A stretch of DNA of 64,000 nt from Monarcha castaneiventris obscurior (lineage: Eukaryota > Chordata > Aves > Passeriformes > Monarchidae). Made by a program: the position numbers and the translations under genes. This document shows positions 1 to 14,170 of the stretch, one piece after another. The stretch covers positions 11,461,501 to 11,525,500 of the forward strand of contig JAMPIT010000258.1 of assembly GCA_026261815.1 (NCBI GenBank), read 5' to 3'. How positions within the stretch are numbered: position 1 is the first letter of the stretch; each line of letters opens with the position of its first letter. The notes under the pieces were generated by a model. It was not told where the DNA came from. It was given only the letters and a program-made list of their open reading frames with translations, and did not search any database.

Positions 1-3000
1 AATTGCAACATTCACATGAAGCATGTCATATACTCAGTCATTTTACAGCTGGATTTCACTTTGGGTTGCTCATAAGCACTTAATGGCAGGAATATTTTAG
101 ACTTGCAATCAGGGAAATTGTATTGCACAATATGCTTTATATGTTGTACACCCTGCTTAGATAATAACTCCTCCATCACTGATGTATCCTCTTGCTCCTC
201 CTTCCTGGTTCGATCGTTGGCAAAGTAGTCAATTTTCAAAGGCTTTTCTTTGCTGTGGAACAAGAGGTATAATTAAATTGTATCCCAGTAGTGAAGGTTT
301 CTAATGATGATGAGCCAAAACTAATTGTATTGATTTGTTTATTACTGGCTTAGGAAGCTCATCAAACAAATGGACTGAAACTATTTCCATATTCTTATCT
401 GTTTGGTAAATGAGAAACAAATAACACTTCCATATGTCTGTTGCGTGTGTCATGGCATTAATACTAATTCTGAAGATAGACTCAAGCACAGGAAGGGAGG
501 TTATCCCTGGTGCAATTTTCTACAGCTAAGAAATGCCACAATTTTTTCCACATTTGTGTTCTGGGATGAGCAAAATGAGGATATTTTCTTTCTTTTTCAA
601 TATAAATATTCTGACTGCCAGAACTGGGGAGTAATAGGCTATGCCCAGAAAGTAGAAAGATCGGGGCAAAAGAAAGGAAACTGGTATTATATTCATGTCT
701 CCCTTTGTTCTGTACATTTGTTCCTTGGCTTCTTTATTAAACAAAGCTGGATGAATAACGTGAACTAAAAATGTCTATGAATATTCATTTTAATTTTTAG
801 ATTAATTTACTTCACACCCTCAAATTAACTCTGCAAACAGTCAAGCAATCACATCTGGTATAAACGTTTGCAGAAAGTAAATTTCGCTATTTCATATAAG
901 AGTTTTTGTAAGAGAAGAGTTTTGATTTTGAATGTGCAAAAACGTGTTACTGCTCACCCAGTTGTAGGCTGGACAAAAGTTTCTCTGTCCTCTGTGAAAA
1001 ATCACTTTTGTTGCACAATGACTTTAAAATGCTGGGCTTTTCTTACTAAATATTTGTGATCAATTCTGAGAGCAAGAATCTGTCCAAGTTCATTTAAACA
1101 GTTTCAACATTGAAGCCACCAATATTAAGTCATTGGCTTGAGTGTGTTTTGGATCAGGCTCCTCATGGATGCAGTTGAAAAAAAAACAGAGCTAGGAAAA
1201 AAATACTAAGTTAATTGTCTAAATTGTTGTTTTAATTGAGTTTGAGGGACTGATTGTGTTGAGTCTGTGAGGATGTGGATTCCTCCACAGTGAGATGATG
1301 TCTTGGGTTGTGTTTTGCTCTTAGAGTAATACAAGTAAAGTGGCCACCCTAGTCAATTTAGAGCCTGAATCTGCTTCCTGTGGAAACAAAAGCAAGTGTT
1401 TTATTCTTAGGAGCTGCATAACATTAGATAAAATTGCTATTTATACATGTGGAACCATCCCATTCCTTTTCTGAAATACAGCTTCCTCTTGCACTCAGCT
1501 GTGTGTTTTCAATTACAAATGTTTGCCACATCTCACATCTCTTATATGCTGTAGCAGATGACACATTGTGGCCACTTTTGTTCGACTAGCAGGTTTTGGT
1601 CCAAAGAGGATTCAGTAAAGTTGGAGGGTGAATTACCCTTACATCCCTTGAGAAGCTGATCCTGTCAGGTTGGCAGAGCATTGCTCGAACTGCTGCACTG
1701 CATATTATGTCTAGACTGCGGATAAGTTAATAACACTGGAAGCAGAGCTAAAGGTAGAGAGAATTATACACCACAGTTATTAAACTTTGACCTTTATGAT
1801 GCTTTAAAATCATAAAACACTTTAAAATAGGTACATGATAGCACTTCTGTTGGGCAAACTGCCTCTTAATACAATGCATAGCATTTATAACAGCACCTCT
1901 CTTCATATTCCAGTTTCCTGACGTAGCAGTTACAGACTGGCAGTGCTGCCTCACTTCTGGTTATGTTTTCTGGGGAGATCTGCTGTTAGAGGCAGAATCT
2001 GGTGTGCTGTGATGTGAAGCATCACATCCTGCCTGTTCTGCCTCTCATGCTTCCATTGCACAGCTGTGGTGCTTTACAGGCTTCAGCATTAACCTCTGGC
2101 CCTGGAGCTGGTGAAAGGAGACCCAGCTGAGGCACCTGCTTTTTTTGTCAGGCACAGTCTTGTGAAATAAGCAGAAACAGAACTGAGGGGATTCAAAATA
2201 CCACTCAGAAACTTACATTAGGACAACTTGGCTTTCTTGATTTCTCTGTATTTATTGGAGAGAAAGCCTCTTTTCACAGCTATTGGAGTCCTTTTCAGAG
2301 TCGTATCCTAGAGAGATGATTAGACATAGAGGGTTACTTAGGGGCTCTGACTTGCCTGGTGAAGCTGACTCTCTTCAGTGGCTGTAGAAAACCTGGGGAA
2401 AAGTGTCTCAATTAAGTTGTGTGAATATCCTCTCTCCCCATGCTGTGCCTTGTGCTATAATTATATGGCAGCCTTTATTCCCTATTTGTTGCACTGATAG
2501 GCAAGGGAAGAAACACAGGTATCAGGAAAGAAAAAAATTCAAACTAGATCCATGACTTAAGCTTATCTCCTAACAAATAGCTTGAAGGTAAATATTTTTC
2601 AGTCAGGATTTAGATTTGGCTCATTTTAGAGATCCAAGACGCTTTGCAAAATGTGAATATTTCCTGGTTCAGGTCCCATAAGTTGCTATCTTTTTTCATT
2701 CATGCAGGCTTACTGGCCCTGGGTGACAGAGTTCATCACCACCCTTGAAAGTTTACATTTACAGAGATAAAAAAGGTGCTTTTATTTGTGGCAACAAACA
2801 CAGTACTTTTTTTCCCCAAGCTGTCTGAAAACCTGCCCATACATTTGTGTGCACACCATTATTTTGTTTAATAGTTACAAAACTTGTGGAAGTTTTTGCA
2901 TTTAAAACGGAAGGTGAATCAGAGGTCTTAAGAGCACTAATGAGCCAGTCCTGAAAAAGCTATTTCCATATGTCATGTCATTTGAGTGAAGTTTGAGTTC

Positions 3001-4867
3001 AAGAAAAACAATCTCTCAGCCACTTAGTATTCAGACATTTGCATGTGCCCTCCAGTTTTTAAGTTTTGCTCCAAAAGTCAGCTCCGTGGCTACTCCACAC
3101 TTTAACAATACAAACTCTGACAGTTCAATCTTTTCTTTCACCTTGCAATAGTAAAAATATAAATGATGAGATTGGTCCCACAGGTAGAAAGAACATGTAT
3201 TGAGCACCAGAGTTCTAAAGCAATAGGGGAAGTGCTCAGCAGCAGGACAGGAGCAGCCAGCACTTGCAAGGTCAGATTTTCTGCACACATTTAAAAAGAT
3301 CCAGTGGCATTTCATTGCAGAGCTATTAGAAGAGCAGTAAGCAAAAACTCCAAACCCTTGAATAACACATTTCCATTTTTTGCTTTCACTGTATTTATGC
3401 TTTTGCATTGCTTTCATGTTGCACAGATGTGAGCGTTGGAGTGCAAAGCATTCTCAGAAGTATGTGTGGCTATTCACTGTGTCCACTGTACCTCAGAACA
3501 CAAGAAAGGTTCCGTCAGTGGCTCCTTATAATACAGAAGAGCAAAAGAAAGAGAAGTTTGTCACCTGTCAAGGCTGTGTAGTGGTAATGACCCTCTCTGT
3601 GGTTCACTAGAGAGCAGCAGATATTCCAGGGAGAAGCTGTCCTGTAGAGCAGACATCCCTGTGGCTAAGATATTAGCTTCTTATGGTGCTTATTCCACAC
3701 ATTCTGGGAAGAAAAACCTTGGAAATGAGTTTTACTATCAGCAGAGGCTGACAGGGCTCCCATTAGGTAAGGGACGCTTTTACCTCCTGTTGCACTAACA
3801 GCGAAGTAAACAATCTCCTGAATGCTTTTGAAAATCCTTTCTTTGATGCTGGGATGTTTGTAAATATGCAAACAAAGAGGGATGAGAGAGGACCAGAAAT
3901 GTCAAGGGATTTTATTTATGAAGCTATTGACAAATACCTTTTGTTCTGTTTACTCACCTCTTCCCTTAAGGAGAAAGTAGATAATGCCAAGGATTTTTAT
4001 GAAACCAGCTGAAATTCTATTATAGCACCAAAGCCCAGAATTTTGTTTTTTAAATTTCACTAAGATTGATATGCTGGGCATGGGATAGTGGAGGAGACAT
4101 GAAAAAACCAGACATAGAAAAAACCTTGAAGGGGTCCTGAAGGCCAATTAGAGATGGTAGACAGTGTTTTCAGATTTAGATAGGTCTGAAAATTAAAGCA
4201 CTTCAAGTTCATGGAAACCTGTGAAAGGAAGGAATCTAAAGCCATTATTTTTCCATTCTTTCTGTCATAAAAATGAATCTTTGACTGGGCATATTATGGC
4301 TACTGTCAGTGGGAACAATTCAAATTCCTGTACCCTGCAGATAAAGAACCCCAAATTGCCTCTTCCTAAATATATCCTCATGGACAGCTGAAAAGCTGGA
4401 TGGCCTTTGTGAGGCTCTCAGGTGCAGTTTGCACAGTCACAGCCGCTGTACCAAGACCAGCAATGTTTCAGCACGCTTGAGTGCACATTCCCAGGGGGAA
4501 CACAGCGAGTCTTGGTGCAGACAGTAGTGAGGTGCTTGAGGACAAGTCTGGTTTGGAGGTGACCTGTCCTTTTGCAAACCCAGGAGGATTTGCTTGCTTT
4601 CAGAGCTGCCTGTGCAAAACTGAAACCTCACTTGCCTAGTGAATCAGCCATAATTCTTTCCCCCTGTAGCTTTCACTGACTTTTTCTGAGAAAGAGAGAA
4701 CACTCATGCTTTACCTTCCTGTCGCAGAAGAGGAATCTTGGCCTCAGTTCTCAGCTGCCTGGCTGTTTTCCTCTTTATTTTTCTTCTTGCCCAGCCTTCT
4801 CCCAACGATTATCCAGCTTTGCTGTTGTAGGCTGAATAATTCAGGTGGAATGAAGTGTGAGTTGAAA

Positions 4868-4899
4868 CAAGTGGACAGTGTTCCACCACTTGTCCACTT
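4868..4899. repeat. Short nested inverted repeat (hairpin)
   Basis: AAGTGGACA at 4869-4877 is matched by its reverse complement TGTCCACTT at 4891-4899. A second overlapping pairing, CAAGTGG at 4868-4874 with CCACTTG at 4886-4892, gives an alternative stem. The arms are short enough that chance in a 64-kb window is a fair explanation, and no function is claimed. Confidence 0.5.
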
Positions 4900-7800
4900 A
4901 AGTTATTTGCAAACTGTCCTGAAATACTCTTGCTCTGTATCTTAAATGGTTACAGTGTTCCAGGTCGAGTTATGACTGTGTAGTATAGTAAGCAGCTGTG
5001 CTCAGTTTTAAATAATCGGGCATGAAATACATTAACAATTTTTCCTTACTGTATAACTGAACATGTATTCTTTCATTTTAAGTTCTATTTTGGCCTGACA
5101 CTAATGAGTCATGTCATTGCATTAGATTGCACTAGATTTTCTTAAGCGTTTTTTTAATACTTCTTCACTGCACTTCATATTATTGGCTGCTCCTATTAAT
5201 TCCACCTGCAGTTCCAGTTCCCAAGTTCATGTTAAGCCAAGGTACATATTTGAGTGTCATAGAGTCAATGCCTCATTTTCTAAAATTCTTAACTTCCCCC
5301 AAACTTCCATCAATAGCAACTTTGAAATCCATTTGCAATGTAAATGACTCCAAGTATCCTGCTGTGTTCCAGAACGCTTCCTTCTTATTTAATTGCCATA
5401 GACACTCTAGTTACTAATTAAGCTTTATTGTTTATGATGTTGCATTTCATTAATAGTTGTGATAAAAATTGCATGTTCCAGCAGATTTTTTGCATGTTAA
5501 TGCCACCAGTGGGGTAGAATTCAGAATTGATGGCAAAGAGTTCATCTCAGAGGTTTCAGGGTTGCGGTCTTATAATCACACAGTGAAACTGCCCCACAGG
5601 CATGATCTTGAAAAAAAGAGGGTTCATGTTTGAGTCTCATGTCCAGAGTCTTCCACTTCTTATATGATGGAATAACTTTAAAGTTTCTTTAATTGTAATG
5701 AAGATACTGGAAATATCATCACAGTAATTTGCAGAAGAAGTGCTTCAGATTACATACACAAATAATATGTTTGTGTATTTGAATGACAAAGTGAACGGTT
5801 AGGAAAATTTGGAACATAGTTTGAGCTAAGAGTTTTTTAGGTTCAGGAGCTACTAAGCCCAAAACCTGTAATTAAAGATACTAAGGATAGCCTAAGGCTG
5901 AAACTTTAGCTCTAGGTACAGGAAGGGAATAGGAAGTGTCTTAGATGGAGGGCAGCCAAGAAGTCACTGAACAGATAATAAGCAACTCAGTTCTGTGATG
6001 AGGAAGGTACCTTAATTTCTGAATAGATGAGCTTTGCACCTCCCAGTCTCATGGATTCAGGGAAAGGGTCATTTACATCCAGAAGCTCTAAAGTCGCTCA
6101 TGGGACCTCTCTGTCCCCGCTGTTTCACTTCCCTCCACAATACCAGTATGGCCCATCAGCTCCAGTTCTACCACTGATAGTCTTGAAATAGCATCTGGTG
6201 TGTGCTGGATCACCCAGAGAAAATGGTGCATTGCAGTACTGCTGGTATCTGACAGTAAAGAAAGCCACATTGATCCAAGTTACTTTTTACAGCACAGCAT
6301 GATTATACCAGGATCTTGTCCCAGTGAAACTATGTTTGCTTCCCTGTGCTGAACAGAGGCCTTCTCCCTTCTCAGAGTCCTGCACAAAAATCCTCAGGGA
6401 TGAGAGCAATGAGAATCTCACTGATGTTTCCCTGGAAGGAAGAGTGCAGGCAGAGGCTTCCCTGGACAACCCACCCTCAGTGTTGAATGCAATTACAACT
6501 ATTCTCTCATTTCCTAATTTCTGCTGTGTCTGCATTTGGGTAAACAAGCTTGCCAATCTCAGACATTATTCCTTAATGGAAGCTGAGGCTTTCTTGCAAA
6601 TACAACAGGTAGAGTCCTCCTATTAGCTGCCCAGGCCAAGTAAAGGTAAAGAATACATTTAAGTGAGCAACTAATTTTGTAACCTCATCAACACACTGTT
6701 GCTCCACATCTCAAATGCTCACTAGTGGCACGTTCAGCACCATTAGCAAGATGCTAAACAATCATCACAGTCTTAACAAAAGGTTCCTTTTTCTGGATCC
6801 AGAGTAATTCTTCCAGGCTGAAGGTGTATTGAGCTGACCCAGTGAGCAGAGCAGCCCAGTGCTGGATACTGCCAGTGTGCAGGGTGTAGAGTACAGGATT
6901 TGTCCTGCAGCTGAATAATAGCTGTCTTTCACCTCCCCATCTCTCCTGACGCAGCCCTTTCAGCTCATAGGGAAACTTTGGTCTCCTAATGACTTGCCAG
7001 ACAGTGTGATTAAGAATGATTTCTTTTGTGCCGTAGCTGGAAAAGATTTCAAATAGATGGGATAATGGTATTGCATTCAGCATGTAAAGATCATTGAATA
7101 TAAACGTGGAACAGAATGTACTTCTGTCTCACAGAAAATTGCATTTAGAACTTGTTGCCTACTTCGCTGCTTTTGTAATAATGCTTCAACCTCAGACCCT
7201 GGATCTCAATATAAATACGTTGGCGTTTCACACAAAGGAATCAGAGAACAGCTATTATCTCCCAAAAGCTGAGAAATTCTGGAAGGTGCATTAAGACATG
7301 ATGGGATGCTTCCACTTGCGCCTCCCAGAAAGTGACAAAAGATACTGTTTTGGAAGAACTAATTTTTAAAGAACACTTTTCATAATAGGATTTTGTCATG
7401 ATTTTTGCACATACTGGCAAAGCCACAGATCTGCTGCAAAAGGAAAAGACAGGGAAGAGAGTAAATGCTGGGTTAGAAGTTCTGATTTAGCATAGCCCAG
7501 AAGAGTTAGTAAGTGTCACTACAAATTCATAATTACTTTTCATTTGTCAGCCATTGTGTGTAAAACACAGTGAAAATAAAACTAAGATTTACACAGTTAG
7601 GTACCAAAAGTTAGATGTTCACTCCAGAGTCCGACAGTGATGAGATTTCCCAAGGTGCACCTGGAAATCTGTTCCCATGTCTGTATGTTTTCCTTGTGAA
7701 AATCTTCCACTTAATAAGTAGCTTTAGTTTAAATTAATTCTGAGGTACAGCAACATCACTGGTAGCTGCTGGGTAGTTATTACTTTAGAAGGTCAGGCCA

Positions 7801-8250
7801 TTTGGATAGACATTTCTTGAATTGTTTTATTACGGTGTAGACAGGAGACATGGAACTTGTTTGCACTTCACTCCTCTAGCTGAAGTTAAATATATTTTGT
7901 ATTGCACTGCTTTGTTCTACACAGGTGCATCCTTAATTCAGAAGAGCAGAAGAACACTGAGTGTTAATCAGCCATGTCAGTTTTCTGAATATAGCATGAT
8001 TCTTACAGGTCGTATTTGCATTAAACTTGAAATAGTGCATAACAGAGATTACTGCTGCTTTATTGAAAAAGTAATAAATCAAAATTCAAACCTCATATTT
8101 AAATTGAAACTTAAGGATTAAAAAATGGCCAATGACACAGCTTGTAGAGTTCTACTTTGGAAATTATATTTATTAATTTGAAATGAGATGAATTTTGGAA
8201 CATCAATAATTGCCATAAAAGGGAAGACACATTCTGGCCCTCTTTTTTTT

Positions 8251-8385
8251 GTTCCAGCTCATCCTCATCACTACCAGAAAGACACCTTGTGGGATATGAG
8301 CTGGCCTGACCATAGCTCTTCTCTTTCTGCTGGGAACTAAGTGTTCTACATCACTCTTGATATTCCACAAAGTTAGGGTGCTGGG
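8251..8385 (+). repeat. Diverged repeat, copy A
   Basis: This segment aligns by eye, with small gaps, to 8796-8976. Shared blocks in order are GTTCCAGCT, CATCCTC, TGTGGGATATG, CCTGAC, CTCT(C)TT, AAGTG, CTCTT and CCACAA. Copy B carries about 45 extra bases in the first half. The order is kept, so this is either an old local duplication or two insertions of an unrecognised interspersed repeat. I do not recognise the family. Confidence 0.5.
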
Positions 8386-8795
8386 CAGATTGCCTTATCA
8401 AGACTGGAATGTCAGTTAGAAGCAATTTGCTTTTCTTGGCTTTGTAGATTTCATCAGGTTCCTAATGAACATTTAAGGAGAGAAAAAACCCAAAACCCTT
8501 TTTTCTGTCTTGATCTAGCCACTCTTGTAGCTAGCATAAGATCTGTTTTAAAGACACTGGGACCATATGTTATACACAGATTTTCTAAAGTTATTTTTTA
8601 GTATGAAAAGATCCAACAATGTAGAGAGCTGAAATGGAGGAAGTTTGAGCTGGGATAGCTGTGTGTGAATGTCCTTATCGCTGTATGTACCTAATACATC
8701 CTTGAAGGTGTATTCTGTGCCACCTTGAACTAAGGCAGCTTCCCAGTCTGAAATGCTGTTCTCATCAATTCAAATCCCTTTCCAATGCACAAGCT

Positions 8796-8976
8796 AGTTC
8801 CAGCTTCTCACACCAGCCATCCTCTGCCACATCCCCTTGCTTGTAGTCACACTTCCAGCCTATTCCAAAAATTTCCAGAAGATCCTGTGGGATATGGGTT
8901 GTCCTGACTGTAGTTGCTCTCTTTAGGAAACAAAGTGCCTCATCTCTTTCATGCCACAAGCTGCAGGTGCCCAGGG
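8796..8976 (+). repeat. Diverged repeat, copy B
   Basis: This is the partner of 8251-8385, in the same orientation about 550-600 bp downstream. The best-preserved block is TGTGGGATATG, with GGGATATG at 8889-8896 against 8291-8298 in copy A. A 131-codon open frame runs antisense across this region (8765-9160), but it has no recognisable domain and copy A does not preserve it, so I treat it as chance. Confidence 0.5.
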
Positions 8977-11900
8977 TCCCCTGGTGGTCCCAAAGGAAGT
9001 TCCACGGGGTCACAGCCAGCCCATTGGACTGACAGCAGAAAACAGACTTGTGTTTAGACAGCATGAGAAGTGTGCAGTGATACACAGTAAGCTCCTGAAT
9101 GCAAATATGTGTGACATTTCCATTTTTGCAGTTTTCAGGGGAAGCAGCAAGCGAGGTCATTGTAATGAATTGGTAAACATCACACTGTATTACATATGAA
9201 ATTCATTTCCCAGAGCTCAGGAGCGGGGCGTTAATGCAATGCTCCCCACTATGGTGTTTGCTTTGTGATATTGCTTCAATGCTGTGCTCTAAAATATTCG
9301 TACCCCAGTCATACCATAGCCCTGTGTTATTAGCCTAAATCTATGAAGACAAAAAAGACGAGGAAGAAAGCTAATTTCACTTTTGGTTTTCAATTCTTAT
9401 GCACTGTAACAGAATGTGAATAACCTCATTACTATACAAAATCTCTGTGTCACATAATGACCTCTATACTGAAGACCAAAGTTTGCATAATTGAGGAGAG
9501 ACTCACCTACAACAGTGCTGAAATTCATTAGCATAAGGCTGAAATAATGCTAAGAAAATAGCATTTGATGTCACCTATTTAAACTGAAACACTGGGTGTT
9601 TTCTTTCCTTTGGACTTCTTAAAGGTATATGCTTATGATGGGGAACAAAACTTGTCCTACTGAATCTGGCAAATAGTGAGAGCTGGTTCTGTAACTCACT
9701 GGCCCTTTACATAACAAACAGAAAAGGGCTGTTCTTACGTAGCTTCACAGTTTCTTGCAAAGATCAGTGAAGTACATGTTACCTAATAGGTTTATTTTTA
9801 TAGGCGATGTGTTCATATATTTATCTTGACTTTTAAGTGTTCATCCTTCATGGTAGGTTCTCTGTGGTAATTCAAATACGCCATAAATCGTATCCACTGT
9901 AATTAACAAAATACCCTGTAATTATCTGTTGATCTTTTGCGCCTATTAAATAACTACTGGGATGTTTCAAAGCTGAGTTATTTTTGTATTCCTTGAGATA
10001 AACCTACTGCAAAATGTTGGTAATTCACTTAATATTGCAGCATAGATCAACTTTGGAGTGTTTCATGTCTCCTCTCTCTTCTTACTGTAATGTTATGGCA
10101 ATTCTATTGACTACCATTCTGTTAAAAATCACATTTATGAGCGACACCTGCATCCTGCCTGCTGATGACAGTGTCCTGGGGTATGCAGTTATCAAGGATC
10201 ACTCTGCAGGCAGCTATTCCTTTCATCCTGCTCTTTGTCTTTACCATGACTGCAGACAGAAATTTTACATGAATTGTGGGAATTCAGAACCTGAGTTGGA
10301 AAAAAGGAACAACTCTTATCTGAAACCTGCAGGTAGTTAAACCTACTTCAGTGCATCTGCTCAGAATGAGAGAGAGTTGTGAGCCCTATGGTAATCAGCA
10401 CAAACATACAAAAACAATCTGAAAAATGGCAAAACAGTTCTGCTTACCTTTATTGAAGGTATAAGTGTCCATGTATGAATGTTTGTAATGAAGCCTTGGA
10501 ACAAATGCACCAGCCACTGCTTACTGCAGTGTTTCCCAAACGTTTCCCTTTTCACAAGTATTAATTCTAGCTAAAACACAGGCACCCTGCCAGATTTTTT
10601 AATATTACCCACTCTGTGGTTGTATAAGAAGTATGAGGATGCAATTTGTTGTAATGTTTTATTGGAAATCGAGGTGAGCCCAAGTGAAATTTCATAGGTG
10701 TCAGGGTTAATTTTCTTACTCTTCATGGAAAAAACATAACATCAGTTTCCTGCAAACTTGAATTTCCAGTGATAGTAATATCTTGCTGCCATGGTTGTGT
10801 GTAATGTAGCAGTGTTAAATTCTTGTCTTCAGAGATTTATGCAAGTCGTTATTTAAAAATAGAGATCTGGGAGTCACAGCTAGCTAATTAATCTGTACCA
10901 AGGAAAGCTAAGTGCTTGGCCTTTCAGGCATCCTGTGATGGCTGAGTAAACTTGCAATCCCATAAAATTCTCACTTCTATGTTGTTTGGCTTTTTCTTTT
11001 TTTCACTCTTTGTTTTTGTTATATGAAAATTAGACGCTGAACCAATCAGCTTATTTCAAACACAGTTTTCAAATATTTGTATGGATCTAGTCCAGAATTT
11101 GACATGAATTGGAAATAATCAGTGTACTGCTCTCCACCATGGACTGAAGATTTGTCAAGCATAAGCCTGTCAGGAATGTAACCAGCCAAGTATTGCTTTC
11201 AGATTGTATATGATATTAATTTACCACTGCAATAATTCATTCTTCTTACCTGATATGATTGTGTTTTTCTTTTGGTCTTGTCAGGATGTTTCTTGACATC
11301 AATTGTCATATTGCAGTTAATTTTAACAGCCCTATGGCCAAACCTGAAAGCTGACCAATTGTTAAAATATGACAAAAAGAAATATCTCTATTGTATTAAT
11401 TCATACTATCAGTAAATAGGAAAGGTAAAACCACATAACCATAATAGCTTGATTGGAAGTAGTAATTTTCTCATAATGACTGATAGAGTGAATAGCAGTA
11501 GTCCCCAATTCCCTGTAAACAGAAATAGTAGGTAATCTAACAGCCCCAGTCCAACTAGCAGAATCTTATTGGTTCAAGATAATCCTTTGTAGGTTAATAA
11601 GCAACTAATTGTTTTTACAGTGATAACAGCATGCACGGCAGTACTCCAATCTTCATTTGGCTATAGCCTGAACAACATTTAGTTTGTGCCACACCAGACT
11701 GGAGAAATGCAGTTCACAGGAGTGGCTGGATGTCATAATACTCCTCACAGCCTCTTTATTCTGACAAACTCATTATTATCCATAATTTGTTTAGCTATTA
11801 GTAATTCTAGTGAAGAATTAAATTAATTATGTTCTTTAAGATGTATGTATCTATGAATTGATGTTATCCATCTCTGTGGAGGCAGGAATTACAGACTTTA

Positions 11901-14040
11901 ACAAAAGATTGTGTATAAAATTTTGAAGTCTATGCTAAGGTTTGAATTTCTCCAACAGCTGTAGGAAGGTTTAGGTCTAATTGTAATCACATAAAGAAAG
12001 TAGGTGTGAAAAGGAGGTTCATGTCAGGCCACAGTTCCCTTCAGTGAAAAGAGGTGCCAGTCCCACACAGGGCAGGGGAGTTTGTGATATGGAGCTGAAA
12101 TGAAACTTAAGTAGCAAAGCACATAGGGCTTGTGTGCTATGGTGAATCTGTGTCTAAATGTCACTGATATTGTGTCACTTTTTGAGCCTCTATCTTCTGT
12201 GTATTTACACAAAGAAAGTCTCCTCTTTAGCCTCTATTTTTGCCCAGCAGAGCTGGTGTAATCGCTGTAATGTCCTGACATATTTTACATATTTGAGTAC
12301 GCTCACCTTCTGGGTGAAGGCAAATATATTTGCTGGCCTCCGTTCCCACAACTGTTTGGAAATACAATATTCCTGGGTCAGCTGGCAAGAAACAACGAAC
12401 ATCCCACACCAGTGAACCTCTACAATGCAGAAAAGATAGATGGTGATGCCCTTAATCAGTTTTATGTCTAGCAAACTGAAGTGGTAACCCCTCAATAATT
12501 GCTAATTTTTATTCCTTTATCTGAGCAGCGTGTCTTGTTTATCTCACACATTGCAAATCTTCCAGTGTAAGACTCAGGTGCTGTTATCTTAGTCAATTCA
12601 AATGATTCACATTATACAAATGGCTTGTTTTGACACAGAACTGTGTGAAGACTTCTTTCTTCTACCTGTGCTGTATCACTGAGCAGTGCCAAGTGCAAAT
12701 TACAACCAGCTTCCCCATTCAAAGATAATTTTGGTCAAGTAATTAGATGCAATTGTTCATATGTTTTTTCCTTAGTTAATGCTCAGTCTTAATAATTTTT
12801 GTGAAGTGTAGTCCATAGGGCTTCTTTCCTGTATTTGAAATAAAAGCTATTGAGGTCTTTGTTTGGTTTTGTCAGCAAGAGTTGTAATTTGATCCAGAGC
12901 AGGGTTTTTAACTTTCTATTTCTTAGTGTCAAATGAAAGGAAGAAAACTGGTAAAGGTATTTATGGTCCTGTAAGGTAGAAGTGAGAATAATTCTTGTTC
13001 TTCCAGAGGCCTTTTATGAACATTCACAGACATTATGCTGATTACAGTGCGGCCATAACCATCTGTGGGGAGGAATGAACTGATGCAGGTGTGAATAATG
13101 TCCTGTACCTGCTTATGGTGGTTTTAGTCCTACATGTCAAAGTTGATGGAAGAAGACTCCCTAACTCATATGGGAATTGGATTTGACTGTCCCTGCAATC
13201 CAAGGAAAACAACTCAAACTGTGCTTCTGTGGTGTCCTACATCAGTATTTAGGAAGACTTAATTCCCTCACCTATCCACCTTAATGACATCTTTACAATC
13301 TTCTTTTCACCTTGTCTCCTGTAGGAAATTCCGTGTGAATATGGGTTAATGCTGATATCTAGTCCTATTTAATGAATTCAACTGTAATAACACATTTTCT
13401 AAAAAAACAACCTGTGGAGGCAACTGGGATGTTTGTCTTTTCTGAAGTACTAGAGGAGTACTGATAGGCTGCTGGCTGCCCAACATAGGCAGGTATATTG
13501 CCTTCTTTAATAGTAAATTATATTTCTACCTTTCTATGAAATTTAGCTTTTGTCTATTATAGCTAGTCCTTCTAGGGAAAACCCAATCCACAGTGGCCTC
13601 ACAGGGAGAAATACTTGGCTCAGTAATTATGACTGAGGAGACTGACCTACACTATGTACATTCCTTCCGTTCTTCTCTTTTATTTCACTCTTCGCTCCTG
13701 ACCAATTACGACAAATCTTATGTAGCCTAATGTAAGCAGCTCTGAGCCCAAAAGAGCGAGAAATGACTAAATATTGTAACCAGAAAATGCTTTACCAGGA
13801 GTAAATATGTGTCTAAGTATTGTTCAAATTCATAAAATAAATTATGACATCTTGATCTGCTAGATTTAAATTATCTTGTGAAATTAAAACTTTTAAATTA
13901 ATCTTGAGGGAGAGAGATGCTGCAATTCTCAGAACTTTTTCCTGCCCATGAATAGAGACAGTTTAGCCTGACCTCTGGGTACATTTGTTTACTTTTTATT
14001 TGTGAAAAATGCAGAGAGGAGTGATACAAAACTCTCAGGA

Positions 14041-14170
14041 GTTCACTCTGTGATTAACTGTGACGTAATTGACAGAGGAAAACAGCAACAATTCATGCAA
14101 CCAGTAATTAATCTCTAGCTTTATGGCCTCATTTGCCAACTGTCTCCGTATTTGACAGAGAAAGTGACTT
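14041..14170. promoter_or_regulatory. Candidate intronic regulatory cluster
   Basis: A compact AT-rich stretch contains TGATTAA, a cAMP-response-like TGACGTAA at 14061-14068, TTGACAG (MEIS/TALE-like) directly after it, and AGTAATTAAT (homeodomain-like). Close packing of such motifs is typical of vertebrate intronic enhancers, but short motifs occur often by chance. No conservation data were available. Confidence 0.2.

Noticed and set aside
8765..9160. A 131-codon antisense frame
   Set aside because: No recognisable domain, no splice support, and it overlaps a non-coding repeat copy that is not open in its partner.
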